Translations under genes and position numbers: made by a program | Notes under the pieces: model-generated | Database searches by the model: none | What the model was told of the DNA's origin: nothing | What the model saw: only the letters and a program-made list of their open reading frames with translations | Origin: Bacteroides mediterraneensis | GTDB taxonomy: Bacteria > Bacteroidota > Bacteroidia > Bacteroidales > Bacteroidaceae | Assembly: GCF_900128455.1 (NCBI RefSeq) | Contig: NZ_LT635783.1 | Span: forward strand, 720,322 to 784,321 | Length of the DNA: 64,000 bases | Direction of reading: 5' to 3' | Part shown: positions 54,070 to 62,757 of the stretch, one piece after another | Numbering within the stretch: position 1 is the first letter of the stretch | How the letters are laid out: the number at the start of each line of letters is the position of its first letter

Positions 54070-55629
54070 ATGAAATACCCCATTGGAATACAGAGCTTCG
54101 ACCAGCTGATAGAAGACGGTTATGTGTATGTGGACAAAACTGATTTGGTTTACCGTCTGGTGAAGGAAGGTAAGATTTATTTCCTGAGCCGTCCGCGCCG
54201 TTTCGGAAAGAGTCTGCTGGTATCCACGTTGAAAAACTATTTCCTCGGCAGGAAGGAGTTGTTTAAGGGACTGAAGATGGAGGCGCTGGAGAAAGACTGG
54301 AAGGTGTATCCGGTGTTTCATATCGATTTCAATGGAGGAAACTTTACCCAAAAAGGCGTTTTGCAAAGCTGGATTGACGGGTATGTATCTTCCTGGGAGC
54401 GTGAAATAGGGATGGAGGCAGACAAAAGTCTTCCCACCGGATTGAGGTTCATCGAACTGCTGAAAACGGCCTATGAGAAGTCTGGTTTGCGTGCCGTGGT
54501 ACTGGTGGATGAATACGACAAACCTATTCTCGATGTTTTGGACTATGACAAGGACCTGGAGGAGGAACATCGTAATATACTGAAAGGCTTTTATTCCACC
54601 TTCAAGGGGGCGGATGAATACTTGCAGTTTGTTTTCCTGACGGGTGTGACAAAGTTTTCGCAGGTGAGCGTATTCAGCGGTTTCAACCAGCCTAAAGACA
54701 TCAGCATGCACGCCAAGTATGAGACATTGTGCGGTATATCGCAGGCAGAATTTGAACATTATTTCAGAGAGTCTGTCGGGCAGATGGCAGATGATTACGG
54801 ATGTGCTTTTGATGAAATGATGAATAGGCTGAAATTGCAGTATGATGGTTATCATTTCAGCAAACAAATGACCGATGTGTATAATCCCTTCAGTTTGCTC
54901 AATGCGTTTGATGCGGGAGAAATAAATGATTACTGGTTCAAGAGCGGTACTCCTACCTATCTTATCCGTTTGTTGGCGCACTCAAACGAAAATATGAACG
55001 AGATTACGGGAAAGTATTATTCTCCGGAGGAATTTATTGATTACAAGGCGAGTGTGGAACAACCTTTGCCGATGATTTATCAGAGCGGCTATCTGACCAT
55101 CAAGGAGTTTGACATGGAAGAAAGAACGTTCCTTCTTGATTTCCCTAATAACGAAGTGAAGCGTGGGTTCCTTACAATGGTGGCTTCCTCGTACTTTGAT
55201 AAGATTGAGACTGCCTCATGGATAAGGAAAGCGGCCTCACAACTGAAAAAGGGGGAACTCGATGATTTCCGCACAGGCCTGACTTCTTTCCTGGCCAGCA
55301 TCCCCTATACCATGCGCCGTAAGGAGAACGAGCGTGAGAAGGAACGGTATTTCCACTATACTTTCTATCTGATTATGCGTCTGATTAGTGTCTATACGGT
55401 TTATACGGAGAAGGTGCAGAGTCAAGGTCGGGTAGATTGCATTGTGGAGACTCCTAATTATGTGTATATCTTTGAGTTCAAGCTTGATGGTACAGCTGCA
55501 GAGGCCATGCGGCAGATAGAAGAGAAAGGTTATGCGAAAGAATATGGGGCAGATACCCGTAAACTGTATCAGATAGGAGCCGTATTTTCTTCGGAAACGG
55601 GAACGATAGAGGAGTGGATAGTCAGATGA
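54070..55629 (+). CDS. AAA-ATPase-like protein with C-terminal PD-(D/E)XK nuclease domain
   Basis: This 519-residue cytoplasmic protein begins PIGIQSFDQLIEDGYVYVDKTDLVYRLV, the hallmark of the AAA-ATPase_like family. Its atypical P-loop is RPRRFGKSLL (41-50) and Walker B is VVLVDEYDKP (Asp147, Glu148). The C-terminal domain has nuclease residues Asp456, Glu469 and Lys471 (GRVDCIVETP, then FEFKLDG), all intact. I use the ATG at 54070; an in-frame TTG lies three codons earlier. The family is abundant and multi-copy in Bacteroidetes, and its function is unknown. It is a single-gene unit with its own promoter, downstream of the 21-bp array. Confidence 0.83.
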   Translation: MKYPIGIQSFDQLIEDGYVYVDKTDLVYRLVKEGKIYFLSRPRRFGKSLLVSTLKNYFLGRKELFKGLKMEALEKDWKVYPVFHIDFNGGNFTQKGVLQSWIDGYVSSWEREIGMEADKSLPTGLRFIELLKTAYEKSGLRAVVLVDEYDKPILDVLDYDKDLEEEHRNILKGFYSTFKGADEYLQFVFLTGVTKFSQVSVFSGFNQPKDISMHAKYETLCGISQAEFEHYFRESVGQMADDYGCAFDEMMNRLKLQYDGYHFSKQMTDVYNPFSLLNAFDAGEINDYWFKSGTPTYLIRLLAHSNENMNEITGKYYSPEEFIDYKASVEQPLPMIYQSGYLTIKEFDMEERTFLLDFPNNEVKRGFLTMVASSYFDKIETASWIRKAASQLKKGELDDFRTGLTSFLASIPYTMRRKENEREKERYFHYTFYLIMRLISVYTVYTEKVQSQGRVDCIVETPNYVYIFEFKLDGTAAEAMRQIEEKGYAKEYGADTRKLYQIGAVFSSETGTIEEWIVR

Positions 55630-55655
55630 CGACTTATCCACTTCGATCCTTTGGG

Positions 55656-56024
55656 TTATAGTTTGCTCAAAAAACGTTCCCGGTCCACAATATATCGGAT
55701 GTGGGTACCTTCGCCCACCAGTCCCTTGCGGTCGGAAGCACTTACCTTGAAGGTCAGTTTCCGGCCTTCTACTTCGGTAAGTTCCGCGGTGGCGGTAACT
55801 TCCTCTCCCAAACCGGAAGGTTTGAGGTGCGTGGTCTGTATCATGGCACCTACGGTAGTGGAGCCTTCCGGGAGAGCCGGTTGGACGGCATGCATGGCTG
55901 CATTTTCCATCAAAGCCACTAAGGCGGGAGTGGCAAAAACTTCCATGTCGCCCGAGCCGAGTGCCAAGGCGGTGTTAGTGGAATTTACCTGTACGGTACT
56001 GCTGTATGTAAGTCCTGTTTCCAT
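55656..56024 (-). CDS. Hotdog-fold thioesterase (FlK-like)
   Basis: This 122-residue cytoplasmic protein resembles fluoroacetyl-CoA thioesterase-type hotdog proteins. It has ATPALVALMENAAMHAVQ, holding the Thr and Glu of the active site, and VGAMIQTTHLKPSG with the His. YIVDRERF at the C-terminus fits the fold. It would hydrolyse a small acyl-CoA; the natural substrate is unknown. It lies 7 bases after the MscS-type channel gene and is probably co-transcribed with it. Confidence 0.8.
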   Translation of the reverse strand: METGLTYSSTVQVNSTNTALALGSGDMEVFATPALVALMENAAMHAVQPALPEGSTTVGAMIQTTHLKPSGLGEEVTATAELTEVEGRKLTFKVSASDRKGLVGEGTHIRYIVDRERFLSKL

Positions 56025-56031
56025 GGTTCTT

Positions 56032-57246
56032 TTATTTTGAAGTTATAAATTCATTTTTCTCATTGGGTTGAAAGTCGGTTCCGGCAGGGCGCTGGAAGAT
56101 GTGCAACCCGAATTCCGGTACTATGGCAATCAGGTGGTCGAAGAGTTCACCTTGCAAGGTTTCGTAGGGAATCCAGTCGGGCGTGTTCGAGAAGCAATAC
56201 ACTTCCACAGGGATGCCTTCGGTGGTAGGTTGCAGCTGGCGGACCATCTGCATCAGGTTGTGGTTCACGTCGGGATGGCTGCTGATGTACTTCAGGGCAT
56301 ACTCCCGGAACACGTGCAGGTTGACCGGTGGTTCACTGCCTTCTGCGGGGACACTTATCCATCCTTTTTCCGTGAAGCGGGCCACTTCTTCCGGGGTACA
56401 GAAATGTACGGTGGTCATATCAATGAACAGTGAACGCTTGATGCGTCGTCCGCCGCTTTCGCGCATGCCCCGCCAGTTCTGGAAGGAGTCGCTGACCAGG
56501 GCGTAGGGAGGGATGGTCGTGATGGTCTTGTCGAAGTTCTGCACCTTGACCGTCGTCAGCGAGACTTCCACCACGTATCCGTCGGCTCCGTATTTGGTCA
56601 TGGTAATCCAGTCGCCCGGACGCAGCATGTCGTTGGCCGAAAGCTGTACGCCGGCCACCAGCCCCAGAATGCTGTCCTTGAATATCAACATCAGAATGGC
56701 GGCTGAGGCCCCGAGTCCGGTCAGGATAGCCGTCGCATTCTGGTCAATCAGGATGCTGATAATCAGTATGATTCCAATGCCGATGGCCACCAGGTTAATC
56801 ATCTGGTAAATACCTTTGAGCGGACGGTTTTTCAACGCCTCGTGCTCGCTGGAAATCTCATACAGTGAGTCCAGAAAACATTTAATCAGCATGAGAGAGG
56901 TGATAATGAGGCAAATCAGACTGATTTTCAGTAGAATCTGAAGGAGATAGGCCGAGGAGTCGTTGAAGGCGAAGGGGAGCAGGATGTACCAGATGATAGG
57001 GGGAATCATCCGGCAGAAAGAAGTCATCATCTTGTCGTTAAACAGATAGTCGTCCCAAGTAGCCTTGGTGCGGGCCGTGATTTTCCGTACAGCCGGCATA
57101 ATCAGGTGGCGGAACACCAGCGTGGTGAGATAGGATATCAGTAAAATAGCTAAAATAAGCACCACTTGGGTGGTCCAGCTGAGGTTGTTCTTTTCAATGC
57201 CGGTCTGCTGGAGAAGTTGTGCGATTTCTTGGTTCAGTGTATTCAT
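56032..57246 (-). CDS. MscS-family mechanosensitive channel (YbdG-like)
   Basis: This 404-residue inner-membrane protein has about five N-terminal helices (30-50, 75-95, 105-125, 155-175, 180-200). The MscS core follows: LTGLGASAAILMLIFKDSILGLVAGVQLSANDMLRPGDWI and the beta domain YVVEVSLTTVKVQNFDKTITTIPPYALVSDSFQNWRGM. Length and the N-terminal extension match YbdG-type channels, which respond to osmotic downshock. Its promoter is a strong consensus site at 57278-57308. Confidence 0.9.
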   Translation of the reverse strand: MNTLNQEIAQLLQQTGIEKNNLSWTTQVVLILAILLISYLTTLVFRHLIMPAVRKITARTKATWDDYLFNDKMMTSFCRMIPPIIWYILLPFAFNDSSAYLLQILLKISLICLIITSLMLIKCFLDSLYEISSEHEALKNRPLKGIYQMINLVAIGIGIILIISILIDQNATAILTGLGASAAILMLIFKDSILGLVAGVQLSANDMLRPGDWITMTKYGADGYVVEVSLTTVKVQNFDKTITTIPPYALVSDSFQNWRGMRESGGRRIKRSLFIDMTTVHFCTPEEVARFTEKGWISVPAEGSEPPVNLHVFREYALKYISSHPDVNHNLMQMVRQLQPTTEGIPVEVYCFSNTPDWIPYETLQGELFDHLIAIVPEFGLHIFQRPAGTDFQPNEKNEFITSK

Positions 57247-57277
57247 ATTTGCAGCGTCTTTTTATCTTTTCCGGACT

Positions 57278-57308
57278 CAAAGATAAACAAGTTCTGAGAG
57301 TTTGCAAA
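57278..57308 (-). promoter_or_regulatory. Bacteroides-type promoter for the MscS-type gene
   Basis: On the minus strand TTTG (57305-57308), 19 bases, then TATCTTTG (57278-57285), an exact match 31 bases before the start. The -33 TTTG is half of the palindrome TTTGCAAA, whose other half faces the divergent gene. Confidence 0.75.
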
Positions 57309-57336
57309 ACTTGTGTTTCTTGTTTATCTTTACTGT

Positions 57337-57915
57337 ATGAAGTGGAATCGGATTTTTTGGTTTTTTTTTCTCGGATACCTGTGCTTTTCCTGCATCCGGG
57401 ATGAGGTTCCGGCGGGTACGAATATTGTGGGGCCGGGAGATGGGTTACCCGATTTTTCGGTGGTATTGAGCGATGGTTCAGTGGTGAGCCGGGAATCATT
57501 GAAAGGGAAGGTGGCCGTGCTGGTGTTTTTTCATACGGGTTGTCCGGATTGCCAGGAGGAACTTCCTGTCATACAGCGGTTGTATGAGGAATATGCTTCT
57601 TCGTCCGAGGTGTGTATCTGTGCCATTAGCCGGGAAGAAGGGGAGGCCGAAGTGGCTTCCTATTGGCAGGCCCATGCGCTGACTATCCCTTATTCGGCAC
57701 AGGAAGACCGGAGGGTTTATGCGCTTTTTTCCACGGGTGGGGTGCCTAAAGTCTATGTGTGCGGGCCAGACGGGAAAGTGGTTTCTGTCTATTCCGACAA
57801 TCCCATTGCCACCTATTCCAAGTTGAAGGAAGATGTGGAGAATGCACGTATTTTTTCTTCATATCTTTTTGCGGAACAAATGGTTTCACTAAATTTGCCG
57901 ACAAGAAATTACTAA
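57337..57915 (+). CDS. TlpA-like thioredoxin-fold lipoprotein
   Basis: I start at the ATG at 57337, where a lipoprotein signal begins (lipid Cys19 in LCFSCIRDEV, followed by acidic residues), giving 192 residues. The thioredoxin domain has VFFHTGCPDCQEELPVIQ with CPDC (Cys69, Cys72) in place of CGPC, then a cis-Pro region GGVPKVYVCGPDGKV. It is likely surface- or periplasm-anchored and redox-active. It diverges from the MscS-type gene and precedes etfB by 19 bases, so read-through into the etf operon is possible. Confidence 0.83.
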   Translation: MKWNRIFWFFFLGYLCFSCIRDEVPAGTNIVGPGDGLPDFSVVLSDGSVVSRESLKGKVAVLVFFHTGCPDCQEELPVIQRLYEEYASSSEVCICAISREEGEAEVASYWQAHALTIPYSAQEDRRVYALFSTGGVPKVYVCGPDGKVVSVYSDNPIATYSKLKEDVENARIFSSYLFAEQMVSLNLPTRNY

Positions 57916-57934
57916 TACCAAAATAAAGAATCTA

Positions 57935-58822
57935 ATGAGTTTGAAAATTGTAGTATTGGCAAAACAAGTTCCCGATACACGTTGTGTGGGAAAAGATGCC
58001 ATGAATGCCGACGGTACGATTAACCGTGCGGCACTTCCGGCGATTTTTAATCCGGAAGACTTGAATGCTCTGGAACAGGCACTCAGACTGAAAGACACAC
58101 ATCCCGGTTCTACTGTGACGATTTTGACAATGGGACCAGGCCGTGCCGCTGAAATCATTCGTGAAGGATTATACAGAGGAGCCGACAACGGTTATCTGCT
58201 GACAGACCGTGCCTTTGCCGGTGCCGATACGCTGGCCACTTCGTATGCGCTGGCAACTGCCATCCGCAAGATTGGTGCATACGACATCATTGTGGGTGGA
58301 CGTCAGGCTATCGATGGAGATACCGCACAGGTAGGTCCGCAGGTGGCCGAAAAACTGGGATTGCCGCAGGTAACTTACGTAGAAGAAATTGAAGAAGTAA
58401 AAGACGGACGCATCCGCGTGAAACGTCATATCGACGGCGGTGTGGAAACGGTAGAAGCTCCGCTGCCGATTGTTTTGACGGTGAACGGTAGTGCCGCTCC
58501 TTGCCGTCCGCGCAATGCGAAACTGGTGCAGAAATACAAACGTGCACTGGGTGGTCAGGAAAAAGCGGCCATTACCAAAGACGGGGCTGAACTGCCTTAT
58601 GCTTCTTTGTATGAAAGCCGTCCTTATCTGAACATCACGGAATGGAGCGTAGCCGATGTAAACGGTGACACGAAACAATGCGGTCTGTCGGGTTCTCCGA
58701 CCAAGGTGAAGAGGATTGAAAACATCATCTTCCAGGCAAAGGAAAGCAAGACACTTACCGGCAGCGATGCAGACGTAGAGAATTTGATTGTTGAACTGTT
58801 GGCTAACCATACTATCGGATAA
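57935..58822 (+). CDS. etfB: Electron transfer flavoprotein, beta subunit
   Basis: This 295-residue cytoplasmic subunit binds AMP or FAD and forms a heterodimer with EtfA. It has LKIVVLAKQVPDT at the N-terminus, FNPEDLNALEQALRLKD, and VGGRQAIDGDTAQVGPQVAEKLGLPQVTYVEEIE, all typical of ETF beta. The etfA gene follows 5 bases later and the acyl-CoA dehydrogenase gene after it, an electron-transfer module for acyl-CoA oxidation or reduction. Confidence 0.94.
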   Translation: MSLKIVVLAKQVPDTRCVGKDAMNADGTINRAALPAIFNPEDLNALEQALRLKDTHPGSTVTILTMGPGRAAEIIREGLYRGADNGYLLTDRAFAGADTLATSYALATAIRKIGAYDIIVGGRQAIDGDTAQVGPQVAEKLGLPQVTYVEEIEEVKDGRIRVKRHIDGGVETVEAPLPIVLTVNGSAAPCRPRNAKLVQKYKRALGGQEKAAITKDGAELPYASLYESRPYLNITEWSVADVNGDTKQCGLSGSPTKVKRIENIIFQAKESKTLTGSDADVENLIVELLANHTIG

Positions 58823-58827
58823 AGACT

Positions 58828-59847
58828 ATGAATAACGTATTTGTATATTGTGAGATGGAAGGTGCCCATGTGGCCGATGTCAGTCTCGAACTTTTAACCA
58901 AAGGTCGTAAGTTGGCCAACCAGCTGGGATGCCAGTTGGAAACGATTTGTGCCGGCAGTGGCCTTGCAGATGTAGAAAAACAAGTTTTGCCATACGGAGT
59001 AGACTGCGTGCATGTGTTCGACGCTCCGGGCTTGTTCCCTTATACTTCACTTCCTCATACTTCTATTCTTGTCAACTTGTTTAAGGAAGAAAAACCGCAG
59101 ATTTGCCTGATGGGGGCGACAGTGATTGGTCGTGACCTGGGTCCGCGTGTGTCTTCAGCTTTGACGAGTGGTCTGACTGCCGACTGTACGCAGCTGGAAA
59201 TCGGTAACCATGAAGACAAGAAGAACGGCATCACTTACGAAAACCTGTTGTATCAGATTCGTCCGGCTTTCGGAGGTAACATTGTGGCTACCATCGTCAA
59301 TCCGGAACATCGTCCGCAGATGGCTACCGTTCGTGAAGGGGTGATGAAGAAAGAAATCGTAGATGCCAACTACCAAGGTGAAGTGATTCGTCACGACGTA
59401 GCGAAATATGTACCCGAAACGGATTATGTGGTGAAGGTTATCGACCGTCACGTGGAAAAAGCAAAACATAATCTGAAAGGAGCACCTATCGTGGTAGCCG
59501 GTGGTTACGGTATGGGTAGCAAGGAAGGTTTCGACATGCTGTTCGAACTGGCCAAGGAACTTCATGCAGAAGTAGGTGCCAGCCGTGCGGCGGTAGATGC
59601 CGGTTTCTGTGAACACGACCGTCAGATTGGTCAGACAGGGGTAACGGTACATCCGAAATTGTATATCGCTTGCGGTATTTCCGGACAGATTCAGCACATC
59701 GCCGGTATGCAGGATGCAGGTATCATCATCTCTGTGAACAGCGACCCGAATGCGCCGATCAACACCATCGCCGACTATGTCATCAACGGTACGGTGGAAG
59801 AAGTAATCCCGAAAATGATTAAGTATTACAAAAAGAACAGTAAATAA
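58828..59847 (+). CDS. etfA: Electron transfer flavoprotein, alpha subunit
   Basis: This 339-residue subunit carries the FAD domain in its C-terminal half: PIVVAGGYGMGSKEGFDMLFELAKEL, GASRAAVDAGFCEHDRQIGQTGVTVHPKLYIACGISGQIQH and ISVNSDPNAPI, the ETF alpha signature. The N-terminal half has GATVIGRDLGPRVSSALTSGLTADCTQLE. Its stop overlaps the start of the acyl-CoA dehydrogenase gene by one base. Confidence 0.95.
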   Translation: MNNVFVYCEMEGAHVADVSLELLTKGRKLANQLGCQLETICAGSGLADVEKQVLPYGVDCVHVFDAPGLFPYTSLPHTSILVNLFKEEKPQICLMGATVIGRDLGPRVSSALTSGLTADCTQLEIGNHEDKKNGITYENLLYQIRPAFGGNIVATIVNPEHRPQMATVREGVMKKEIVDANYQGEVIRHDVAKYVPETDYVVKVIDRHVEKAKHNLKGAPIVVAGGYGMGSKEGFDMLFELAKELHAEVGASRAAVDAGFCEHDRQIGQTGVTVHPKLYIACGISGQIQHIAGMQDAGIIISVNSDPNAPINTIADYVINGTVEEVIPKMIKYYKKNSK

Positions 59848-61553
59848 TGGCAAACTTTTATACAGAACATCCGGAACTCAAGTTTCACTTGAACAATCCG
59901 ATGATGGAGCGTATCTGTCAGTTGAAAGAACGCGATTACAGAGATAAAGACGAGTACGATTATGCGCCGCAGGATTATGCGGATGCCATCGACTCTTACG
60001 ATAAAGTGTTGGAAATTACCGGTGAAATCACGGGTGAGGTGATTGCACCTAATGCTGAAGGAGTAGATCAGGAAGGTCCGCATCATGCCAATGGCCGTGT
60101 GGAATATGCTTCGGGTACAAAGGCTAACCTGGAGGCTATGGTAGAAGCTGGATTGAACGGAATGACCATGCCGCGCCGTTTTGGTGGTTTGAACTTCCCG
60201 ATTACGCCGTACACCATGTGCGCGGAAATCGTGGCACAGGCCGATGCCGGTTTCGGTAACATCTGGTCTTTGCAGGACTGTATTGAAACTTTGTATGAGT
60301 TCGGTAATGAAGACCAGCATAGCCGTTTCATTCCGCGTATCTGTGCGGGCGAAACCATGTCTATGGACTTGACTGAACCGGATGCAGGTTCCGATTTGCA
60401 GAGCGTGATGCTGAAGGCTACGTACGATGAGGCCAACAACTGCTGGCGTCTGAACGGAGTGAAACGTTTCATCACGAACGGTGATGCCAATATTCACCTG
60501 GTACTGGCCCGTTCGGAAGAAGGTACTCACGACGGTCGTGGCTTGTCTATGTTCATCTATGACAAGAACGATGGTGGAGTTGACGTACGTCGTATTGAAA
60601 ACAAGCTGGGTATCCATGGTTCTCCGACTTGTGAACTGGTGTACAAGAATGCGAAGGCTGAACTTTGTGGCGATCGTAAGCTTGGTTTGATTAAATACGT
60701 CATGGCATTGATGAACGGTGCCCGTCTGGGTATCGCGGCTCAGTCAGTAGGTTTGAGCCAGGCTGCTTATGATGAAGCATTGGCATACGCAAAAGACCGT
60801 AAGCAGTTCGGTAAGGCGATTATCGAATTCCCGGCTGTGTACGACATGCTGGCTACCATCAAGGCGAAACTGGATGCCGGTCGTGCGTTGTTGTATCAGA
60901 CTTCCCGTTATGTGGATATCTACAAAGCCTTGGACGACATCGCCCGTGAACGCAAGCTGACTCCGGAAGAACGTCAGGAACAGAAACGCTATGCGAAACT
61001 GGCCGACAGCTTTACCCCGTTGGCAAAAGGTATGAACTCTGAATATGCCAACCAGAATGCCTACGACTGTATTCAGGTACACGGCGGTTCCGGCTTCATG
61101 ATGGAATATGCGTGTCAGCGTATCTACCGTGATGCCCGTATCACCAGCATCTACGAAGGAACGACTCAGTTGCAGACGGTTGCTGCCATCCGTTATGTGA
61201 CCAACGGTTCGTATGCGGCTACTTTGCATGAATTTGAAACGGTACCTTGTGCGCCGGAATATGAAGGTTACATGAACCGTATCAAGGACATGACCCGTAA
61301 GCTGGAAGCTTGCACCAATGCAGTGAAGGAAGCACAGAACCAGGAACTGCTGGATTTTGTGGCCCGTCGTTTGTATGAAATGGCAGCTGTCTGCGTGATG
61401 AGTCACTTGCTGTTGCAGGATGCCACCAAGGCTCCTGAAATGTTCGGTAAGTCACTGAATGTGTATGTGAACTATGCAGAGGCTGAAGTGGAAAAACATT
61501 TCAACTTCATCCGCAAGTTCCAGGCTGAAGAACTGGCAAGCTACCGGAAATAA
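59847..61553 (+). CDS. Acyl-CoA dehydrogenase
   Basis: This 568-residue flavoenzyme has the acyl-CoA dehydrogenase signatures MSMDLTEPDAGSDLQSV and GVKRFITNGDANIHLVLARSE, the middle-domain IHGSPTCELVYKNAKAELCGD, and the C-terminal QVHGGSGFMMEYACQRIYRDARITSIYEGTTQLQ with Glu437 as probable catalytic base. It has an extra C-terminal segment (about 455-568), making it longer than the 380-residue short-chain enzymes. With etfBA it probably oxidises an acyl-CoA or reduces an enoyl-CoA. The chain length acted on cannot be told. Confidence 0.93.
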   Translation: MANFYTEHPELKFHLNNPMMERICQLKERDYRDKDEYDYAPQDYADAIDSYDKVLEITGEITGEVIAPNAEGVDQEGPHHANGRVEYASGTKANLEAMVEAGLNGMTMPRRFGGLNFPITPYTMCAEIVAQADAGFGNIWSLQDCIETLYEFGNEDQHSRFIPRICAGETMSMDLTEPDAGSDLQSVMLKATYDEANNCWRLNGVKRFITNGDANIHLVLARSEEGTHDGRGLSMFIYDKNDGGVDVRRIENKLGIHGSPTCELVYKNAKAELCGDRKLGLIKYVMALMNGARLGIAAQSVGLSQAAYDEALAYAKDRKQFGKAIIEFPAVYDMLATIKAKLDAGRALLYQTSRYVDIYKALDDIARERKLTPEERQEQKRYAKLADSFTPLAKGMNSEYANQNAYDCIQVHGGSGFMMEYACQRIYRDARITSIYEGTTQLQTVAAIRYVTNGSYAATLHEFETVPCAPEYEGYMNRIKDMTRKLEACTNAVKEAQNQELLDFVARRLYEMAAVCVMSHLLLQDATKAPEMFGKSLNVYVNYAEAEVEKHFNFIRKFQAEELASYRK

Positions 61554-61603
61554 GTTTCTGGCGGTATTTTCAAATAAGAACGGCTGACAATAAGTCATCA
61601 CAT

Positions 61604-61658
61604 AAAATCCTCCTGAGGTTAGTCTGAATCGAATGAAAGACTGGCGCAGGAGGATTTT
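61604..61658. terminator. Two-way terminator between acyl-CoA dehydrogenase and the anti-sigma candidate
   Basis: AAAATCCTCCTG (61604-61615) pairs perfectly with CAGGAGGATTTT (61647-61658), and further T follow. It lies between convergent genes. Confidence 0.88.
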
Positions 61659-61715
61659 TTTCTGTTTTTATGAATAATGTGCTCCGTTGGGTGGACTGGC
61701 TTTTGAACCGCTTCT

Positions 61716-62075
61716 TTAAGTGTGTGAAATGAGTTTTTTCCGTAGCCATTGGTTGAACAGGAAGAGCAGGAAGAGGGCACAGAGAATAGGCAGATAAAAT
61801 AGGCAGGTCTGCAGGGAAGGACTGTCTTCTTGCAAGGTTTGTAGCAGGGCGAGGATCTTATTTCCGTATTGCCAGCATAAAATCCCCAGGCAACCTCCAC
61901 CTGCCAGAAAGGTAGTGACGAGCATAAGGATGAACAATCTTTTTTCTTGCCGCTTTTCGCGTAGAAAGGTTTCCTGATGAATCTTCTGCATCATCCGGTA
62001 ACTGAAATTGCTGGGCAGCCGGTAGTCAGGCTGCTGGCTGAGAGCCTTTTTAAGTCCTTTATCGGTGGTATTCAT
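61716..62075 (-). CDS. Two-helix membrane protein, candidate anti-sigma factor
   Basis: The 119-residue protein has a soluble, charged N-terminus of about 46 residues (DYRLPSNFSYRMMQKIHQETFLREKRQEKR), a helix at about 47-68, a short loop, and a second helix at about 90-110. It starts 3 bases after the ECF sigma gene on the same strand, the usual place for a membrane anti-sigma partner, whose cytosolic N-terminus would hold the sigma factor. It lacks a zinc HxxxCxxC motif. The B. fragilis EcfO-Reo pair is a possible parallel from the literature; not verified by alignment. Confidence 0.65.
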   Translation of the reverse strand: MNTTDKGLKKALSQQPDYRLPSNFSYRMMQKIHQETFLREKRQEKRLFILMLVTTFLAGGGCLGILCWQYGNKILALLQTLQEDSPSLQTCLFYLPILCALFLLFLFNQWLRKKLISHT

Positions 62076-62078
62076 AAG

Positions 62079-62624
62079 TCAATCCTCCTCTTTCATTAAT
62101 GTACATAATTTTTTGCGGACGCGGTGTAGCTTTACTTTCACATTATTTTCGGTCAGGTGAAGGATATAGGCTATTTCCGTCACCGGTTTCTCTTCTTCAT
62201 AGAAGAGTGTCACCAGGGCCTTCTCGTCCGAAGTCAGACGGGTGAGGGCTCGTTGCAGCTTTTCTATCTGCATCTCATTTTCCGTATTGAGTGTTTCATC
62301 TACTTCCGTATCCGACAAGCTGTTCCACATCCGGTCGTCGAACGAAAGGAGTTCATGCTCTTTCTTCCGCAGGGCAGACGTGGCGGTGTTGTAGGCAATG
62401 CGGTAAATCCAGGTGGAGAAACTGCTGTTCTCCTGAAACGAGGAAAGGTGGGTGAAGGCTTTCATAAAACAGTCTTGCGTCAGTTCTTCTGCATCCTCCG
62501 GTGAACCCACCATGCGAACAATCAGATGAAACACCTGTGGCCCGTAAGTATCCAAAAAGTAGGAGAACTGTTCGGTTCTCCCGCTCAGAATGGATGCGAT
62601 GATATGTGATTCCTCGTTTTGCAT
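62079..62624 (-). CDS. ECF-type RNA polymerase sigma factor
   Basis: I start it at the ATG at 62624 (MQNEESHIIASILSG), which follows AAAAGGCATC, giving 181 residues. The open frame runs on upstream to 62792 but crosses the promoter. Region 2 (about 15-85) has FSYFLDTYGPQVFHLIVRMVGSPEDAEELTQDCFMKAFTHLSSF and STWIYRIAYNTATSALRKK. Region 4 (about 120-175) has RLTSDEKALVTLFYEEEKPVTEIAYILHLTENNVKVKLHRVRKKL. It is followed by the two-helix anti-sigma candidate. Its own promoter carries the same TGTAAC-N16-CGTC elements as the divergent gene, so it probably activates itself. Confidence 0.9.
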   Translation of the reverse strand: MQNEESHIIASILSGRTEQFSYFLDTYGPQVFHLIVRMVGSPEDAEELTQDCFMKAFTHLSSFQENSSFSTWIYRIAYNTATSALRKKEHELLSFDDRMWNSLSDTEVDETLNTENEMQIEKLQRALTRLTSDEKALVTLFYEEEKPVTEIAYILHLTENNVKVKLHRVRKKLCTLMKEED

Positions 62625-62631
62625 GATGCCT

Positions 62632-62661
62632 TTTAGACGCGATGCCTTGTGAAAGGTTACA
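62632..62661 (-). promoter_or_regulatory. ECF-type promoter for the sigma factor gene
   Basis: On the minus strand TGTAAC (62656-62661), 16 bases, then CGTCTAAA (62632-62639; CGTC at 62636-62639). This is the classical ECF -35/-10 layout. Transcription would begin about 62628-62630, leaving a leader of only about 5 bases before the ATG at 62624. Confidence 0.75.
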
Positions 62662-62694
62662 GCCTGCAGAAAAATTTTTTTCATGCTCATGGAG

Positions 62695-62724
62695 TGTAAC
62701 CTTTTCCGTGGGGATGCGTCTAAA
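62695..62724 (+). promoter_or_regulatory. ECF-type promoter for the divergent DUF6249-like gene
   Basis: TGTAAC (62695-62700), 16 bases, then CGTCTAAA (62717-62724). Boxes and spacing equal those of the sigma gene promoter on the other strand, and the identity extends to TGTAACCTTT. The start codon at 62758 is 33 bases downstream. Confidence 0.75.
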
Positions 62725-62757
62725 GGGGCAAAGTAACAAATTAAAAACGAAACGACG

